Positions 43,469-52,120 of a stretch of 64,000 nucleotides of DNA are shown one piece after another (positions within the stretch are counted from its first letter, which is position 1; every line of letters starts with the position of its first letter). Under the pieces are notes generated by a model. It was not told where the DNA came from. It made no database searches and was given only the letters and a program-made list of their open reading frames with translations. Source of the stretch: CAVVMA01 sp963830715. Its GTDB lineage: Bacteria; Desulfobacterota; Binatia; Binatales; Binataceae. Made by a program: the position numbers and the translations under genes. The stretch spans positions 248,001 through 312,000 of the forward strand of contig CAWHNS010000020.1 in assembly GCA_963830715.1 (NCBI GenBank), written 5' to 3'.

Positions 43469-44482
43469 TCAGCGGCCGCCTTCGGTTTGGCGGAACAGGT
43501 ACAACAGCGATTCCGAGAATTCCTCGGGATGCTCCAGTTGCGGCTCGTGACCCGAGGTTTTGAACACGACGGTCGCCGATCCGGGCAGCGCCGCATGAAG
43601 CGCCTCGCCGCGCGCCGCCGGGAACAGATTGTCTTTGCCGCCCCACATCACGACGGTCAGCGTGTTGAAGATCTGCCCCAGGCGCGAGCGGATGTGCCCC
43701 TCGTCCTTCGCGACCGAATCGAGCATCCCGGTCTCGGCCGGCAGATCGTCCGCGAGCGCCGCCGCCATGCGGTCGTACATGAACTGCGGCATCGGGGGCA
43801 GGCCGAAGAATGCCGAGTCGATGAGATCGCGCGCGCCCTCCGGATTGTTCGGCAGCAGCCGCTGCCGTATCCGGTTGGCAACGCCGGATCCGATCATTCC
43901 GCCTGACACCAGGATCAGCCGCTCGACGTTGTCCGGATGGTCAACCGCGTAGTAGAGCGCGACGTCGGCGCCGAGGTCGTGACCGACCAGGTTGACCTTG
44001 CTGAGTTTGAGCTTGTCGATTAGATCCGCGAGCGAAGCCGCTTCCGACGCGATCGAATATTGCACCTGCTTGTGCTCGGAGGACGCGAACCCGAACAGGT
44101 TGGGCGCCACGACCTTGTAATGCCCCGCCGCGACGGGCCCAATTACGCCGCGCCATTCGAGCGCCGCATTGGGACCGGCGCCGTGTATCATCACGACCGG
44201 CTCCTCATCCTGATAGCCGCCGGTCACGTAGTAGGTCATCAAGCCGTCGTTGAGCGCGATTTCGCTGCGCGTCACGCCGGACCATGCAAGCCGCGTCTCC
44301 TGCGCGAAGCGAAGCACGCCAATCGGGCGCAGGTAGAACGAGGCGCCGAGCACGCCCAGCAGGACAGCGCTGATCGGTCCCGCGATTCGAATCCAGGTCC
44401 CGCGGCGCGGTCTCTCCTCGCTGAGAGCGGCCCGCAGCTTTACCGCGGATTCAGTCGATGCCGATGGCGATTGACCTGCCAT
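43469..44482 (-). CDS. Membrane-anchored alpha/beta hydrolase with Asp nucleophile
   Basis: 337 residues. An N-terminal anchor helix (ISAVLLGVLGASFYL) is followed by an alpha/beta-hydrolase: oxyanion MIHGAGPNAALEWRG, nucleophile elbow VNLVGHDLGADVALYY, and His in TSGHEPQLEHPEEF. The nucleophile position is Asp, as in haloalkane dehalogenases and epoxide hydrolases, rather than Ser, so dehalogenation or epoxide opening is more likely than esterase activity. The catalytic domain presumably faces the periplasm. It is followed by the right phage repeat and preceded by the lipoprotein gene, five bases away. Confidence 0.83.
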   Translation of the reverse strand: MAGQSPSASTESAVKLRAALSEERPRRGTWIRIAGPISAVLLGVLGASFYLRPIGVLRFAQETRLAWSGVTRSEIALNDGLMTYYVTGGYQDEEPVVMIHGAGPNAALEWRGVIGPVAAGHYKVVAPNLFGFASSEHKQVQYSIASEAASLADLIDKLKLSKVNLVGHDLGADVALYYAVDHPDNVERLILVSGGMIGSGVANRIRQRLLPNNPEGARDLIDSAFFGLPPMPQFMYDRMAAALADDLPAETGMLDSVAKDEGHIRSRLGQIFNTLTVVMWGGKDNLFPAARGEALHAALPGSATVVFKTSGHEPQLEHPEEFSESLLYLFRQTEGGR

Positions 44483-44486
44483 CCGG

Positions 44487-44990
44487 TCACGGTGATGCTG
44501 TCGGCGCTGGTGTTGCCGCGGCGCGTGTCGCTGAGGGAGCCGGCAGCGCCGGGGTGGGTGGAGCAGCCGCAGGCTTTGGAGTCGGCGCGGCGCCGGATGC
44601 CGGCTTGGGCGAGGCTTCAGGCGACGCAGCCGGCGATGCGCCCGGAACTGCCCGATGCGCCTCAGCGGCTTTCTTCGCCTTCGCGCGTCGCGCCGCTGCG
44701 TTGCGATCTTCCTCCATCTCGATGCGCGCCTCCTCGTGCTCGGCGCGCAGCTTTTCGAGGCGATCCGCTACGGCATTGATTTCCCTGGTAGCCTCTTCGA
44801 CCGACTTGACCGCGCGTTCGGCGGCCTCGGCGGCGTCGTTGGAGGCCGCCAGAGCCTTCGACGCGGCCTCTTCGGCGCGGGACGCGGATTGTTGGGCGCG
44901 TTCGGCGGAGGCCTCGGCCTGATCGGCGTTCGTGCTCTGCGTGGCGCATCCGCCAAGCGCGACCGCAATCGCGATCGCGCCGACCGCCAT
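44487..44990 (-). CDS. Lpp-like alanine-zipper lipoprotein
   Basis: About 167 residues from the ATG at 44990. The signal peptide and lipobox are MAVGAIAIAVALGGCATQ (Cys lipidated). After the Cys comes a long coiled coil with alanine at heptad positions (ASAERAQQSASRAEEAASKA, SVEEATREINAVADRLEKL), like OprI/Lpp. The C-terminal 60 residues are Ala/Pro rich (SPAASPEASPKPASGAAPTP). There is no terminal Lys for peptidoglycan linkage; the Pro/Ala tail could span the periplasm. An earlier start at 45011 overlaps the next gene. An outer-membrane location is expected. Confidence 0.8.
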   Translation of the reverse strand: MAVGAIAIAVALGGCATQSTNADQAEASAERAQQSASRAEEAASKALAASNDAAEAAERAVKSVEEATREINAVADRLEKLRAEHEEARIEMEEDRNAAARRAKAKKAAEAHRAVPGASPAASPEASPKPASGAAPTPKPAAAPPTPALPAPSATRAAATPAPTASP

Positions 44991-45000
44991 GCTCAGGTCG

Positions 45001-45873
45001 CTACGGCGCAAATGCTTCGACCGTTCGCTCGTCCGGCAGCGGCGAGCCGTCAGCGCGCAAGGGCAGGATGCATACGTGCGTGGCGCCCGCTTTGAGATGA
45101 GCCTCTATCCGATCGCGGATCTTCTGTTCCGGACCCCAGGCGACGATCGCGTCAACCAGCCGGTCGCTGCATCCATCGGCGAAGTCAGCATCGGTCCATC
45201 CGAGCGCCTTGAGGTTGTTGGTGTAATTCGGCAGCCGCGGTACGTAGGTGCTCATATAGCCACGCGCAATCGCACGCGCTTTGGCGGCGTCGGTCTCGAG
45301 GATCACCGCCTGCGCAGCGCAGATCCAGGGATTCGGCCCGATCGCGGCGCGCGCCTTCGCGGTATGCTCCGGCGGAACGAAGTAGGTATGGGTGCCGCGG
45401 GTCTCTTTGGCGGCCAGCGCCAGCATCTTCGGATGAAGCGCCGCCAGCAGCACGGGCACTTCCTCCTTCGGCGCGGGTGCCATGTAAACCGCCGACTTCA
45501 GCTTGACGAGGTATTCGCGCATGTAGCTGTAGGGCTTGTCAAAGCTGTGCCCGCGAAGGCGCTCGACCAGCGGCTTGTGGCTGACCCCGATTCCAAGCAC
45601 GAAGCGCCCGCCGGAGAGTTCGGCCACGGTCTTCGACGCCGCCGCCATCGTCATCGGATCTCGCGCGTAGATGTTGGCGATTCCGGTGGCGAGCGTGAGC
45701 CGTTCCGTCCTGCTCAGGAGATACGCGGCATGAGCGAAAGGCTCGCGCCCGACCGCCTCGGGAATCCAGAGCATGCGATAGCCGGCCCGCTCGACTTTGC
45801 GCGCGAACTCCGCACTGTCCGGCCCGCTCATCGCGTCCAGGAAGAACCAGATTCCGATCTTGCCTAATTCCAT
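45001..45873 (-). CDS. LLM class F420-dependent oxidoreductase
   Basis: 290 residues from the ATG at 45873, with GGAG upstream. It starts MELGKIGIWFFLDAMSGPDS and contains LTLATGIANIYARDPMTMAA and GGRFVLGIGVSHKPLVERLRG, the signature of the TIGR03620-like subfamily of luciferase-like monooxygenases that use cofactor F420 or flavin. Such enzymes act on organics such as ketones, sulfonates or aldehydes. The substrate is not predictable. A second family member is at 52121. It is upstream of the lipoprotein on the same strand. Confidence 0.88.
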   Translation of the reverse strand: MELGKIGIWFFLDAMSGPDSAEFARKVERAGYRMLWIPEAVGREPFAHAAYLLSRTERLTLATGIANIYARDPMTMAAASKTVAELSGGRFVLGIGVSHKPLVERLRGHSFDKPYSYMREYLVKLKSAVYMAPAPKEEVPVLLAALHPKMLALAAKETRGTHTYFVPPEHTAKARAAIGPNPWICAAQAVILETDAAKARAIARGYMSTYVPRLPNYTNNLKALGWTDADFADGCSDRLVDAIVAWGPEQKIRDRIEAHLKAGATHVCILPLRADGSPLPDERTVEAFAP

Positions 45874-46125
45874 ACCACTCCTAACTAGTCGGCCCGCGAG
45901 CATCGAACAAGCGGGGTACTCGACCCGGAATCAACACCGATGAACGCCGATGAATTGCCGAGCGTGTGCGCGATCGGTGCGCCGAAGCGCCGGCTGACTA
46001 TCCGGCCGCTACAGCCCAACCTTCTGGACCGCAGGCCGGAATCGAGCCTTTGCAAACGCCGCCCGCTTCGATAATATTTTCGCGCTGATCGTGACCGAAA
46101 CCGGACCCCCGCCTCGGGGGAACCA

Positions 46126-47016
46126 ATGGCCATACTCCTTCTCATCATTGTGCTCGCGGGAGCGACGATTTTCGTCCTCCAATCGGCCGTCAAGGTGGTG
46201 CCGCAGCAAGAGGCGTGGATCGTCGAGCGGTTGGGAAAATATGACAAGACCCTGAAGGCGGGGCCACACCTGATCGCGCCGTTCTTCAATACCGTCAAGC
46301 ACCGACACAACTTGAAGGAGCAGTTCATAGCTGCCGACCAACAAGAGTGCGTTACCAAAGACAAAGTGCTCGTCAAAGTCGATGCGGTCGTTTATTACCA
46401 AATCAAAGACCCGGTACTGGCCTCGTATGCCATGCCCGATCCGAGTTTCGGCGCCGCCAATGGCCGGCCGGGTCGAGCCCATCAAGATGGGGCGAGCCTG
46501 GCGGTCGCTCAGTTGGCCCATACGGCCATACGCAATGAAATCGGCACGATCGACCTGGATCGAACTTTCGAGGAACGATCGGAGATCAATGCTCGTATCG
46601 TTGGCGAACTCAACAATGCGGCGTGCGCCTGGGGCGTCCAGGTGCTGCGCTACGAGATCAAAAGCATCGGGCTTCCGGAGGAAATCCGCTCGGCGATCGA
46701 GGGTCCGATGCGTGCGGAGCATGAGAAGCGGGTCGCGATCCTTGAGTCCGAAGCCAAGCGCGACGCGCTGATCAACATCGCAGAGGCAAGGAAGCAGGAG
46801 GAGATCAAGGCATCGGAGGCCCGCAAGCAGTGCGAGATCAACGAAGCGGAAGCACGCGCCGGCCGCCATCCGAGCGGTCGCCGCGGCGACCGCGGCGGGA
46901 ATAAGCGAAGTGGCGAATGCGATTCAGGGAGCGGGTGGGTTGGATGCGGCGCGACTCAGTATCACGCAGCGGTTGGGTCAGGGCGCCACAAGCGACAACG
47001 CCCTCATTGTTCCTGA
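46126..47016 (+). pseudogene. Stomatin-like SPFH protein, frameshifted near 46860
   Basis: A membrane anchor (ILLLIIVLAGATIFVLQSAV) is followed by an SPFH domain: QQEAWIVERLGKYDKTLKAG, VDAVVYYQIKDPVLASYAM, then a 17-residue insert before LAVAQLAHTAIRNEIGTIDL, DRTFEERSEIN and the coiled coil ARKQEEIKASEARKQCEINE. At about 46860 the frame is lost; the true stomatin C terminus (AIRAVAAATAAGISEVANAI, DNALIVPDNVSEVAASMIAL) continues in the frame of the next entry with no stop between. So the native product would be SPFH fused to a membrane Sel1 protein. SPFH proteins scaffold membrane microdomains and proteases. Confidence 0.8.
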
Positions 47017-48601
47017 TAACGTCTCGGAGGTTGCCGCCTCGATGATTGCGCTCTTGACGGGAGTGCAACGCGATCCCCGAGCGGCCGGGGCTCGGCCGAT
47101 GTCCTCCGTTGTGGAGGAGGCTTCCGCGCCCGGTCCCAGTAGTCACCTGCTTTCGCCGCGTTTCGTCATCGCGATCGCCGGTGGACTGGTGCTGCTCACC
47201 GCCGCCTCAGTGCTGATGCTCGACAGGCAGTTCGGCGGCGAACGAGGAGGCCTGCCGCTCCGGCTGGCAGCAGTGACGAACAAGGCGAAAGATGAGGCGT
47301 CGCCCGGCGGACCGGTGCGGCAGGCGGCGCTGTCCAAGGATGGCGAACATCGCCGCGAGTCGGCGGGGCCCGCGAGTGCGCAGCCTTACCAGGAATTGTT
47401 GGAGCTTGCCCGTGAAGGCAACTCGGACGCCCAAGCCGCCTTGGCTACTATGTATTTGCGCGGCGAGGGCGTCGCCAGGAACTATGCGGAGGCGGTCCGC
47501 TGGTTTCAGGAGGGAGCATCGCGCGGCAATGCGAAAGCGCAATCGGGTCTGGGCTATATGTACGCCGCCGGCGATGGCGTCCCGAAAAATTACAGCCAGG
47601 CGTTTCGATGGTTTCTCGCCGCGGCGGCGCAGGGTGATCCCGACCCCCAGTACAATCTTGCGATGATGTACGACCAGGGACAGGGTGTAGCTCTCGACGA
47701 GGCGGCGGCGCTCAAATGGCTTTCCCGATCAGCGATCCAGGGAGACGCCCGCGCTCAATACCAGCTCGGCGCGAAGTATCTCGCGGGTCAGGGCGTCAGC
47801 CGCGATTACCCGCTCGCCTTGCAATGGCTGCAAAAGTCGGCGGAGCAGGGCAATGTCTCCGCGCAGAACACCCTGGGCTACGTTTACGAGAAGGGCGGCG
47901 CCGCCCCTCAGGATTACACCCTCGCGATACGCTGGTACGGCAAGGCCGCCGATCAGGGGGACGCGAAGGCGCAGTTGAGCCTGGGCATCATGCACGAAAC
48001 CGGAGAAGGAATGGCAAGCGATTACGCCCAAGCCGCCCGCTGGTATCAAAAGGCGGCGGACCAGGGCGAGATGTACGCGCAGACCAGGCTCGGAGTCTTG
48101 TACTGCAACGGCCGGGGCGTTACTCGTAACTACGCCAAGGCGATCGACTTGTTCATGAAGGCGGCCCGTCAGGGCGAACCGAAGGCGGAATACAATCTGG
48201 GCGTCATGTACGATACGGGGGTCGGAGTGCCCAAGAACTACGCCGAGGCGGCGCGATGGTATCGAAAGGCAGCCGCGCAGGGCCATGTCGATGCGCAGTA
48301 CAATCTGGGCTATCTGTACGAGCACGGCCAGGGCGTGGCCCGAGATAACCACGAGGCGCTCGAGTGGTATCGCAGAGCGCGGGCCAGGGCGACTCGACCG
48401 CGATGCAGAGAGTCCGGATGCTGGAGTCAACGAACGAAGACGATTGACGAGAGCGTAGCGCTGTTGCGCGCAGCCTGTTCGACCGGGAACCGAAATGACA
48501 ATTGCCGCCGGCCTGAGACAACGAATCGCCGCGCTGCTCGACGGCGCGTTTTCGCGCGCTCGTCGTGGGGATCGACTCAAGTCGATGGCCGCGGCGTCTA
48601 A
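46910..48601 (+). CDS. SPFH C terminus plus membrane-anchored Sel1-repeat protein
   Basis: The frame opens with the C-terminal SPFH segment ITQRLGQGATSDNALIVPDN and then a transmembrane helix (FVIAIAGGLVLLTAASVLML). About eight Sel1-like repeats follow (cores AQAALATMY, AQSGLGYMY, PQYNLAMMY, AQYQLGAKY, AQNTLGYVY, AQLSLGIMH, AQTRLGVLY, AEYNLGVMY, AQYNLGYLY). Near 48390 another frame change occurs; the natural end, QGDSTAMQRVRMLESTNEDD, stops at 48445-48447, so the tail to 48601 is not native. Sel1 repeats form superhelices for protein binding. A SPOR protein follows. Confidence 0.78.
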   Translation: MANAIQGAGGLDAARLSITQRLGQGATSDNALIVPDNVSEVAASMIALLTGVQRDPRAAGARPMSSVVEEASAPGPSSHLLSPRFVIAIAGGLVLLTAASVLMLDRQFGGERGGLPLRLAAVTNKAKDEASPGGPVRQAALSKDGEHRRESAGPASAQPYQELLELAREGNSDAQAALATMYLRGEGVARNYAEAVRWFQEGASRGNAKAQSGLGYMYAAGDGVPKNYSQAFRWFLAAAAQGDPDPQYNLAMMYDQGQGVALDEAAALKWLSRSAIQGDARAQYQLGAKYLAGQGVSRDYPLALQWLQKSAEQGNVSAQNTLGYVYEKGGAAPQDYTLAIRWYGKAADQGDAKAQLSLGIMHETGEGMASDYAQAARWYQKAADQGEMYAQTRLGVLYCNGRGVTRNYAKAIDLFMKAARQGEPKAEYNLGVMYDTGVGVPKNYAEAARWYRKAAAQGHVDAQYNLGYLYEHGQGVARDNHEALEWYRRARARATRPRCRESGCWSQRTKTIDESVALLRAACSTGNRNDNCRRPETTNRRAARRRVFARSSWGSTQVDGRGV

Positions 48602-49475
48602 CGCTGGGGCGCACACCGATCAGGCTCACGATGACGCGATAGAGGGTCCGGCGTTCGTCAGTTACCATACGGCGCCGAAATCCGGCGACGCTGAGCGGAG
48701 GCGGGCAGAAACGCAGGGCACGGCTTTTCGGCGGCGCCGAGTCGAGGCTGACAGAGAGGTCGAGGTGGAGGTTCTTTCGCCGGATCCGGACCAGCCGCTC
48801 ACATTCGAGGACACCCGCAACGCGGTCCCGACGACTACCACATCGCCCCTGTTCAAGCCGCCCGGCTATCAGACGATCCCGATCCTGGCGGGACTCGGGT
48901 TGCTCTCAGGCTCGATGCTCCTGCTCGGGCTGCTGGCTGGCTATGTGTTCGGACTGCGGCGGGAGGGCAGCGAGCGGTCAGCGACCGGCTACCCGCTTCC
49001 CGCATCGGTGGCGACCTTGGCGGCGTTCGCGCCGTCCTCGACCGGCCGGGATCCAGATACGGCGGAAGCGAAATCTCCTTCGATGCCCGCTGCTGCCGTG
49101 ACCAGTTCGCCAGTGGCGAGGCCCGCCGCGCGAGCGGTGCCTGCGAAGGCCGGCCCGACACCGCTGGCGAGTACCGAAGACTTGCGCAGCGCACCCGAAA
49201 TCTCGTCACAGGTGACGCCCTTGCGAGGCAGGGGATACACCATTCAGATCGAGGCGGTGACGGACAAGAAGGCTGCCGACTGGGTGGTCGCGAAGCTCCG
49301 CAAGCTGGGCTACCAGAGCTACGCGGTTGCAACCCCGATAGGCCGCAAAACCTGGTACAACGTGCATGTCAGCCCGTTCGCGACCGAAGATGAAGCGCGC
49401 CGGGCCGAAGCGAAGCTGCACGTAGATCGCAAGCTAAAGGAGCAGGAACGGCTTCACCGCCAGATCAAGTACTGA
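48495..49475 (+). CDS. SPOR-domain membrane protein
   Basis: 326 residues. A cytoplasmic charged N terminus, one transmembrane helix (IPILAGLGLLSGSMLLLGLL), a Pro/Ala-rich periplasmic linker, and a C-terminal SPOR domain: GYTIQIEAVTDKKAADWVVA, KLGYQSYAVATPIGRKTWYN and HVSPFATEDEARRAEAKL. SPOR binds denuded septal peptidoglycan, so the protein likely localises to the division site or another remodelled envelope site. It follows the SPFH-Sel1 gene by 47 bases after the natural stop and probably belongs to the same operon. Confidence 0.88.
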   Translation: MTIAAGLRQRIAALLDGAFSRARRGDRLKSMAAASNAGAHTDQAHDDAIEGPAFVSYHTAPKSGDAERRRAETQGTAFRRRRVEADREVEVEVLSPDPDQPLTFEDTRNAVPTTTTSPLFKPPGYQTIPILAGLGLLSGSMLLLGLLAGYVFGLRREGSERSATGYPLPASVATLAAFAPSSTGRDPDTAEAKSPSMPAAAVTSSPVARPAARAVPAKAGPTPLASTEDLRSAPEISSQVTPLRGRGYTIQIEAVTDKKAADWVVAKLRKLGYQSYAVATPIGRKTWYNVHVSPFATEDEARRAEAKLHVDRKLKEQERLHRQIKY

Positions 49476-49524
49476 GTCTTGCAGCGAAGTTATTCTGTTC
49501 CGCCAGCCGCTCGGCGCGGTGCGC

Positions 49525-51123
49525 TTACCGATCGAAATATCCCGCCAACTTGCGGCCTCCGTCGCGGGCTTGCGTGGTTTGCTCAAGTACCGAAAGCCGG
49601 TGCTGGAACGTAGCTTTGACCTCAACCATTTGAGCCGAGAGTCGCGCCTCGAAGGCCGCTCGTTGCGCGCGGTCACGGTCGCGATCTGCTCTCAACTCGG
49701 CTACCTGCCCGGAGAGTCTCCGGACCTTCTCCGCTTGTCGCGCGTTCTCGATGGTCTGCTTCTGCAATTCGTTGAGTAGCATTCCGGTGAGCATCGAGTA
49801 GCGCACGCTCTCGACCTTGCCGTCGGCGCCGTAGGTCACAAGCTCCGGGTACACTCGCGCCACTTCCTCCGCGACCAGGCCGTACTGGAGGATGCCAGTT
49901 GGATCGTCCTTGTAGCGGAAGGTCACCGGGCGGAGCTTCATCAGCCGCTCGCTCGCGTCGCCCATGTCGCGGATGTCATCCTTGAAGCGGGCCGACGACT
50001 TTACGATGCCAAGCTGACCGTTGCCGTTGACGACCACGTCGGCGCCGCCGGTGACGTTGGTCCCGCTGATGCCGGCGACGAACGTGCGGGTCTGCAGGCC
50101 CTGGGCGCCGATGCGGATCGTACGATTCTCGGTCACGGCGCCTAAATTACCGATATAGATGTCGTTGTTCCCATCGATGAGGTTGGCGCCTGCGCTGTAG
50201 CCCAGGGCGATGTTGTTGCTGCCGGTGGCGTTGTTAGACAGCGCCCCGACTCCGCCGGCGGTGTTGTTGTCGCCGGTGGCGTTCTTGTAGAGCGCATCGA
50301 GTCCGCTGGCGGTGTTGTTGCTGCCGTTGTTGGCATAGAGCGCGTTGAGTCCGCTGGCGGTGTTGTTGCTGCCGGTGGTGTTGCTGAAGAGCCCATCGTA
50401 CCCGTTGGCGGTGTTGTCTTTGCCCGTAGTGTTGTTGACCAGCGCCTCAAATCCGGCAGCGGTATTGAAGCTGCCGTTGTTGTTTTCGAGCGCGTCAACT
50501 CCGGTGGCGGTGTTGTCGCCGCCGGTGACGTTATTCCTGAGCGCATTGACTCCGCTGGCGGTGTTGAAGCTGCCGTTGTTGGTGTAGAGCGCGTCGAGTC
50601 CGTTGGCGGTGTTGCTCCTGCCGGTGGTGTTCCTGAAGAGCGCGTTGAATCCGCTGCCAGTGTTGTTGGCGCCCGTGATGTTGTGGAAGAGCGCGTTCTG
50701 ACCGGTGGCGGTATTGTCGTTGCCCGTGGTGTTACCCTGGAGAGCGTTCAGCCCGGTGGCGGTGTTGTTGTCGCCGGTGGTGTTGCTGAAGAGCGCGTTG
50801 AATCCGCTGGCGGTGTTGTCGTTGCCGGTGGTGTTGAAGTATAGCGCCTCAGCTCCGCTGGCGGTGTTGTAGCTACCGGCGGTGTTGGCGGAGAGCGCGA
50901 AGTACCCGAAGGCCGTGTTGCTCGCGCCCTCGCCAACAACACCACCGTTGTTACCGATCTGGTCTTCGCCGGGGGTGTTTTGGAACAGCGCCAGCGAACC
51001 CCCGGCGGTGTTGCCGGCTTCATCGCTCGCCGTCGGGTTCGGGGGTCCTCCGCCCCAGCTTGGCGTCACTCCCAGCATGAGCCCCAGCCCTGTGACCATT
51101 GCCAGCCGATTCAGTTTGTTCAT
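49525..51123 (-). CDS. Secreted repetitive fibre protein with C-terminal S74-type intramolecular chaperone
   Basis: 532 residues from the ATG at 51121-51123. A signal peptide (NRLAMVTGLGLMLGVTPSWG) is followed by about 14 tandem repeats of 16-17 residues with the core NTASGxNALxxNTTG, resembling the head/stalk repeats of trimeric adhesins. Then RTIRIGAQGLQTRTFVAGIS and a peptidase S74-like domain: SSARFKDDIRDMGDASERLM, RYKDDPTGILQYGLVAEEVA and a coiled-coil tail. In phage tail spikes S74 chaperones trimerise the fibre and then cut themselves off at a Ser; the SSARFKDDI start fits that. A secreted or surface trimer is likely. Confidence 0.85.
   Translation of the reverse strand: MNKLNRLAMVTGLGLMLGVTPSWGGGPPNPTASDEAGNTAGGSLALFQNTPGEDQIGNNGGVVGEGASNTAFGYFALSANTAGSYNTASGAEALYFNTTGNDNTASGFNALFSNTTGDNNTATGLNALQGNTTGNDNTATGQNALFHNITGANNTGSGFNALFRNTTGRSNTANGLDALYTNNGSFNTASGVNALRNNVTGGDNTATGVDALENNNGSFNTAAGFEALVNNTTGKDNTANGYDGLFSNTTGSNNTASGLNALYANNGSNNTASGLDALYKNATGDNNTAGGVGALSNNATGSNNIALGYSAGANLIDGNNDIYIGNLGAVTENRTIRIGAQGLQTRTFVAGISGTNVTGGADVVVNGNGQLGIVKSSARFKDDIRDMGDASERLMKLRPVTFRYKDDPTGILQYGLVAEEVARVYPELVTYGADGKVESVRYSMLTGMLLNELQKQTIENARQAEKVRRLSGQVAELRADRDRDRAQRAAFEARLSAQMVEVKATFQHRLSVLEQTTQARDGGRKLAGYFDR
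50190..50930. repeat. In-frame 48-51 bp coding repeats
   Basis: Minisatellite-like units encoding NTASGxNALxxNTTG, period 51 bases (48 in units with NNGS). They are translated in one frame throughout the fibre gene and vary at synonymous and loop positions, so they are coding repeats and neither a CRISPR array nor a noncoding satellite. Confidence 0.85.
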
Positions 51124-51397
51124 AATTTCGTTCGCCCGTATGTCCGCGTTAGTACGACGTATAGCCCACGGCGGCGAGGCTCGCACACAATTGAGATTGC
51201 CGTCAACGTAACACCCCATCAGGCGGCGTGATTTGTCGGGCTGCGTAACGACAGGCAGCCGCGTGGGGCGATGGGCGATAGGTTCACCTAGTCGATTCGA
51301 GTCTTTGACGAGTGACGAGCCCGGCCGAAAGTGCTATTCGACGTAACATGCCGGGCTCTCTCCGAATCGTTCCAATTCGCCGACTCAGGAGCATGAC

Positions 51398-52033
51398 TTG
51401 ATCGAAGCGGTGATATGGGATTTCGGCGGCGTGTTCACGACCTCGCCGTTCGAGGCCTTCGCGCGCTACGAGCGCGAAAAGGGCATTCCGACCGGCGTTA
51501 TCCGCAAAATCAATTCCACCAATCACGATAACAATGCCTGGGCCATGTTCGAGCGCTCGGAGCTCGACCTCGACGGCTTTGACAGGGCCTTCGCGGCAGA
51601 AGCCCGGGCACTCGGCCATCGCATACTGGGTCGCGATGTACTTCCGCTGCTGGCGGGCGATTTCCGGCCTGAAATGATCGAGGCGCTGCGCCGCGTCAAG
51701 ACCAGGTTCAAAACCGGCTGCATCACCAACAACATGCCGCCGAGTGCGGCCGGCGGCGCCGCCGCGGATCGCGCGCTCTATGCGCGCGAGATCATGGAAT
51801 TGTTCGACGAGCTGATCGAATCCTCGAAAGTCGGCATCCGAAAGCCCGACCCGCGTATCTACACGATGATGTGCGAGAAGCTCGCCGTGAAACCCGGCGC
51901 GTGCGTGTTGCTCGACGATCTCGGCGGCAATCTCAAACCCGCGCGCGCCATGGGTATGACAACGATCAAGGTGGAAAGCGGGCCTCGAGCGATTGCCGAG
52001 CTGGAGGCCGTGACCGGAATGAAACTGATCTGA
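51398..52033 (+). CDS. HAD family hydrolase
   Basis: 211 residues of the haloacid dehalogenase superfamily, HAD-IA type. Motif I is VIWDFGGVFTTSP (the DFGGV form), motif II is TGCITNNMP, motif III Lys is in SSKVGIRKPDPRIY and motif IV is CVLLDDLGGNLKPARAMG. It resembles YihX-like and ACAD10-like phosphatases. Phosphatase activity on a small metabolite is likely. Start is a TTG at 51398 with AGGAGC nine bases upstream. The F420 enzyme that follows begins 87 bases after its stop. Confidence 0.88.
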   Translation: MIEAVIWDFGGVFTTSPFEAFARYEREKGIPTGVIRKINSTNHDNNAWAMFERSELDLDGFDRAFAAEARALGHRILGRDVLPLLAGDFRPEMIEALRRVKTRFKTGCITNNMPPSAAGGAAADRALYAREIMELFDELIESSKVGIRKPDPRIYTMMCEKLAVKPGACVLLDDLGGNLKPARAMGMTTIKVESGPRAIAELEAVTGMKLI

Positions 52034-52120
52034 CCGCTTCAGCCTCGCAGGATTTTCAATCCGGCGCGCGACAAGCTACATATGGTGCTCCAAATCCCCG
52101 CAATTGGAGATCGGGACAAG

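Noticed and set aside
44458..44922. 154-codon Ala/Gly-rich plus-strand frame
   Set aside because: Antisense to the alanine-zipper lipoprotein; its repetitiveness is a by-product of the coiled-coil codons.
50190..50930. Regular 48-51 base repeats that look like a CRISPR array at first sight
   Set aside because: They are translated in one open frame as NTASGxNAL units without unique spacers; coding repeats of a fibre protein.
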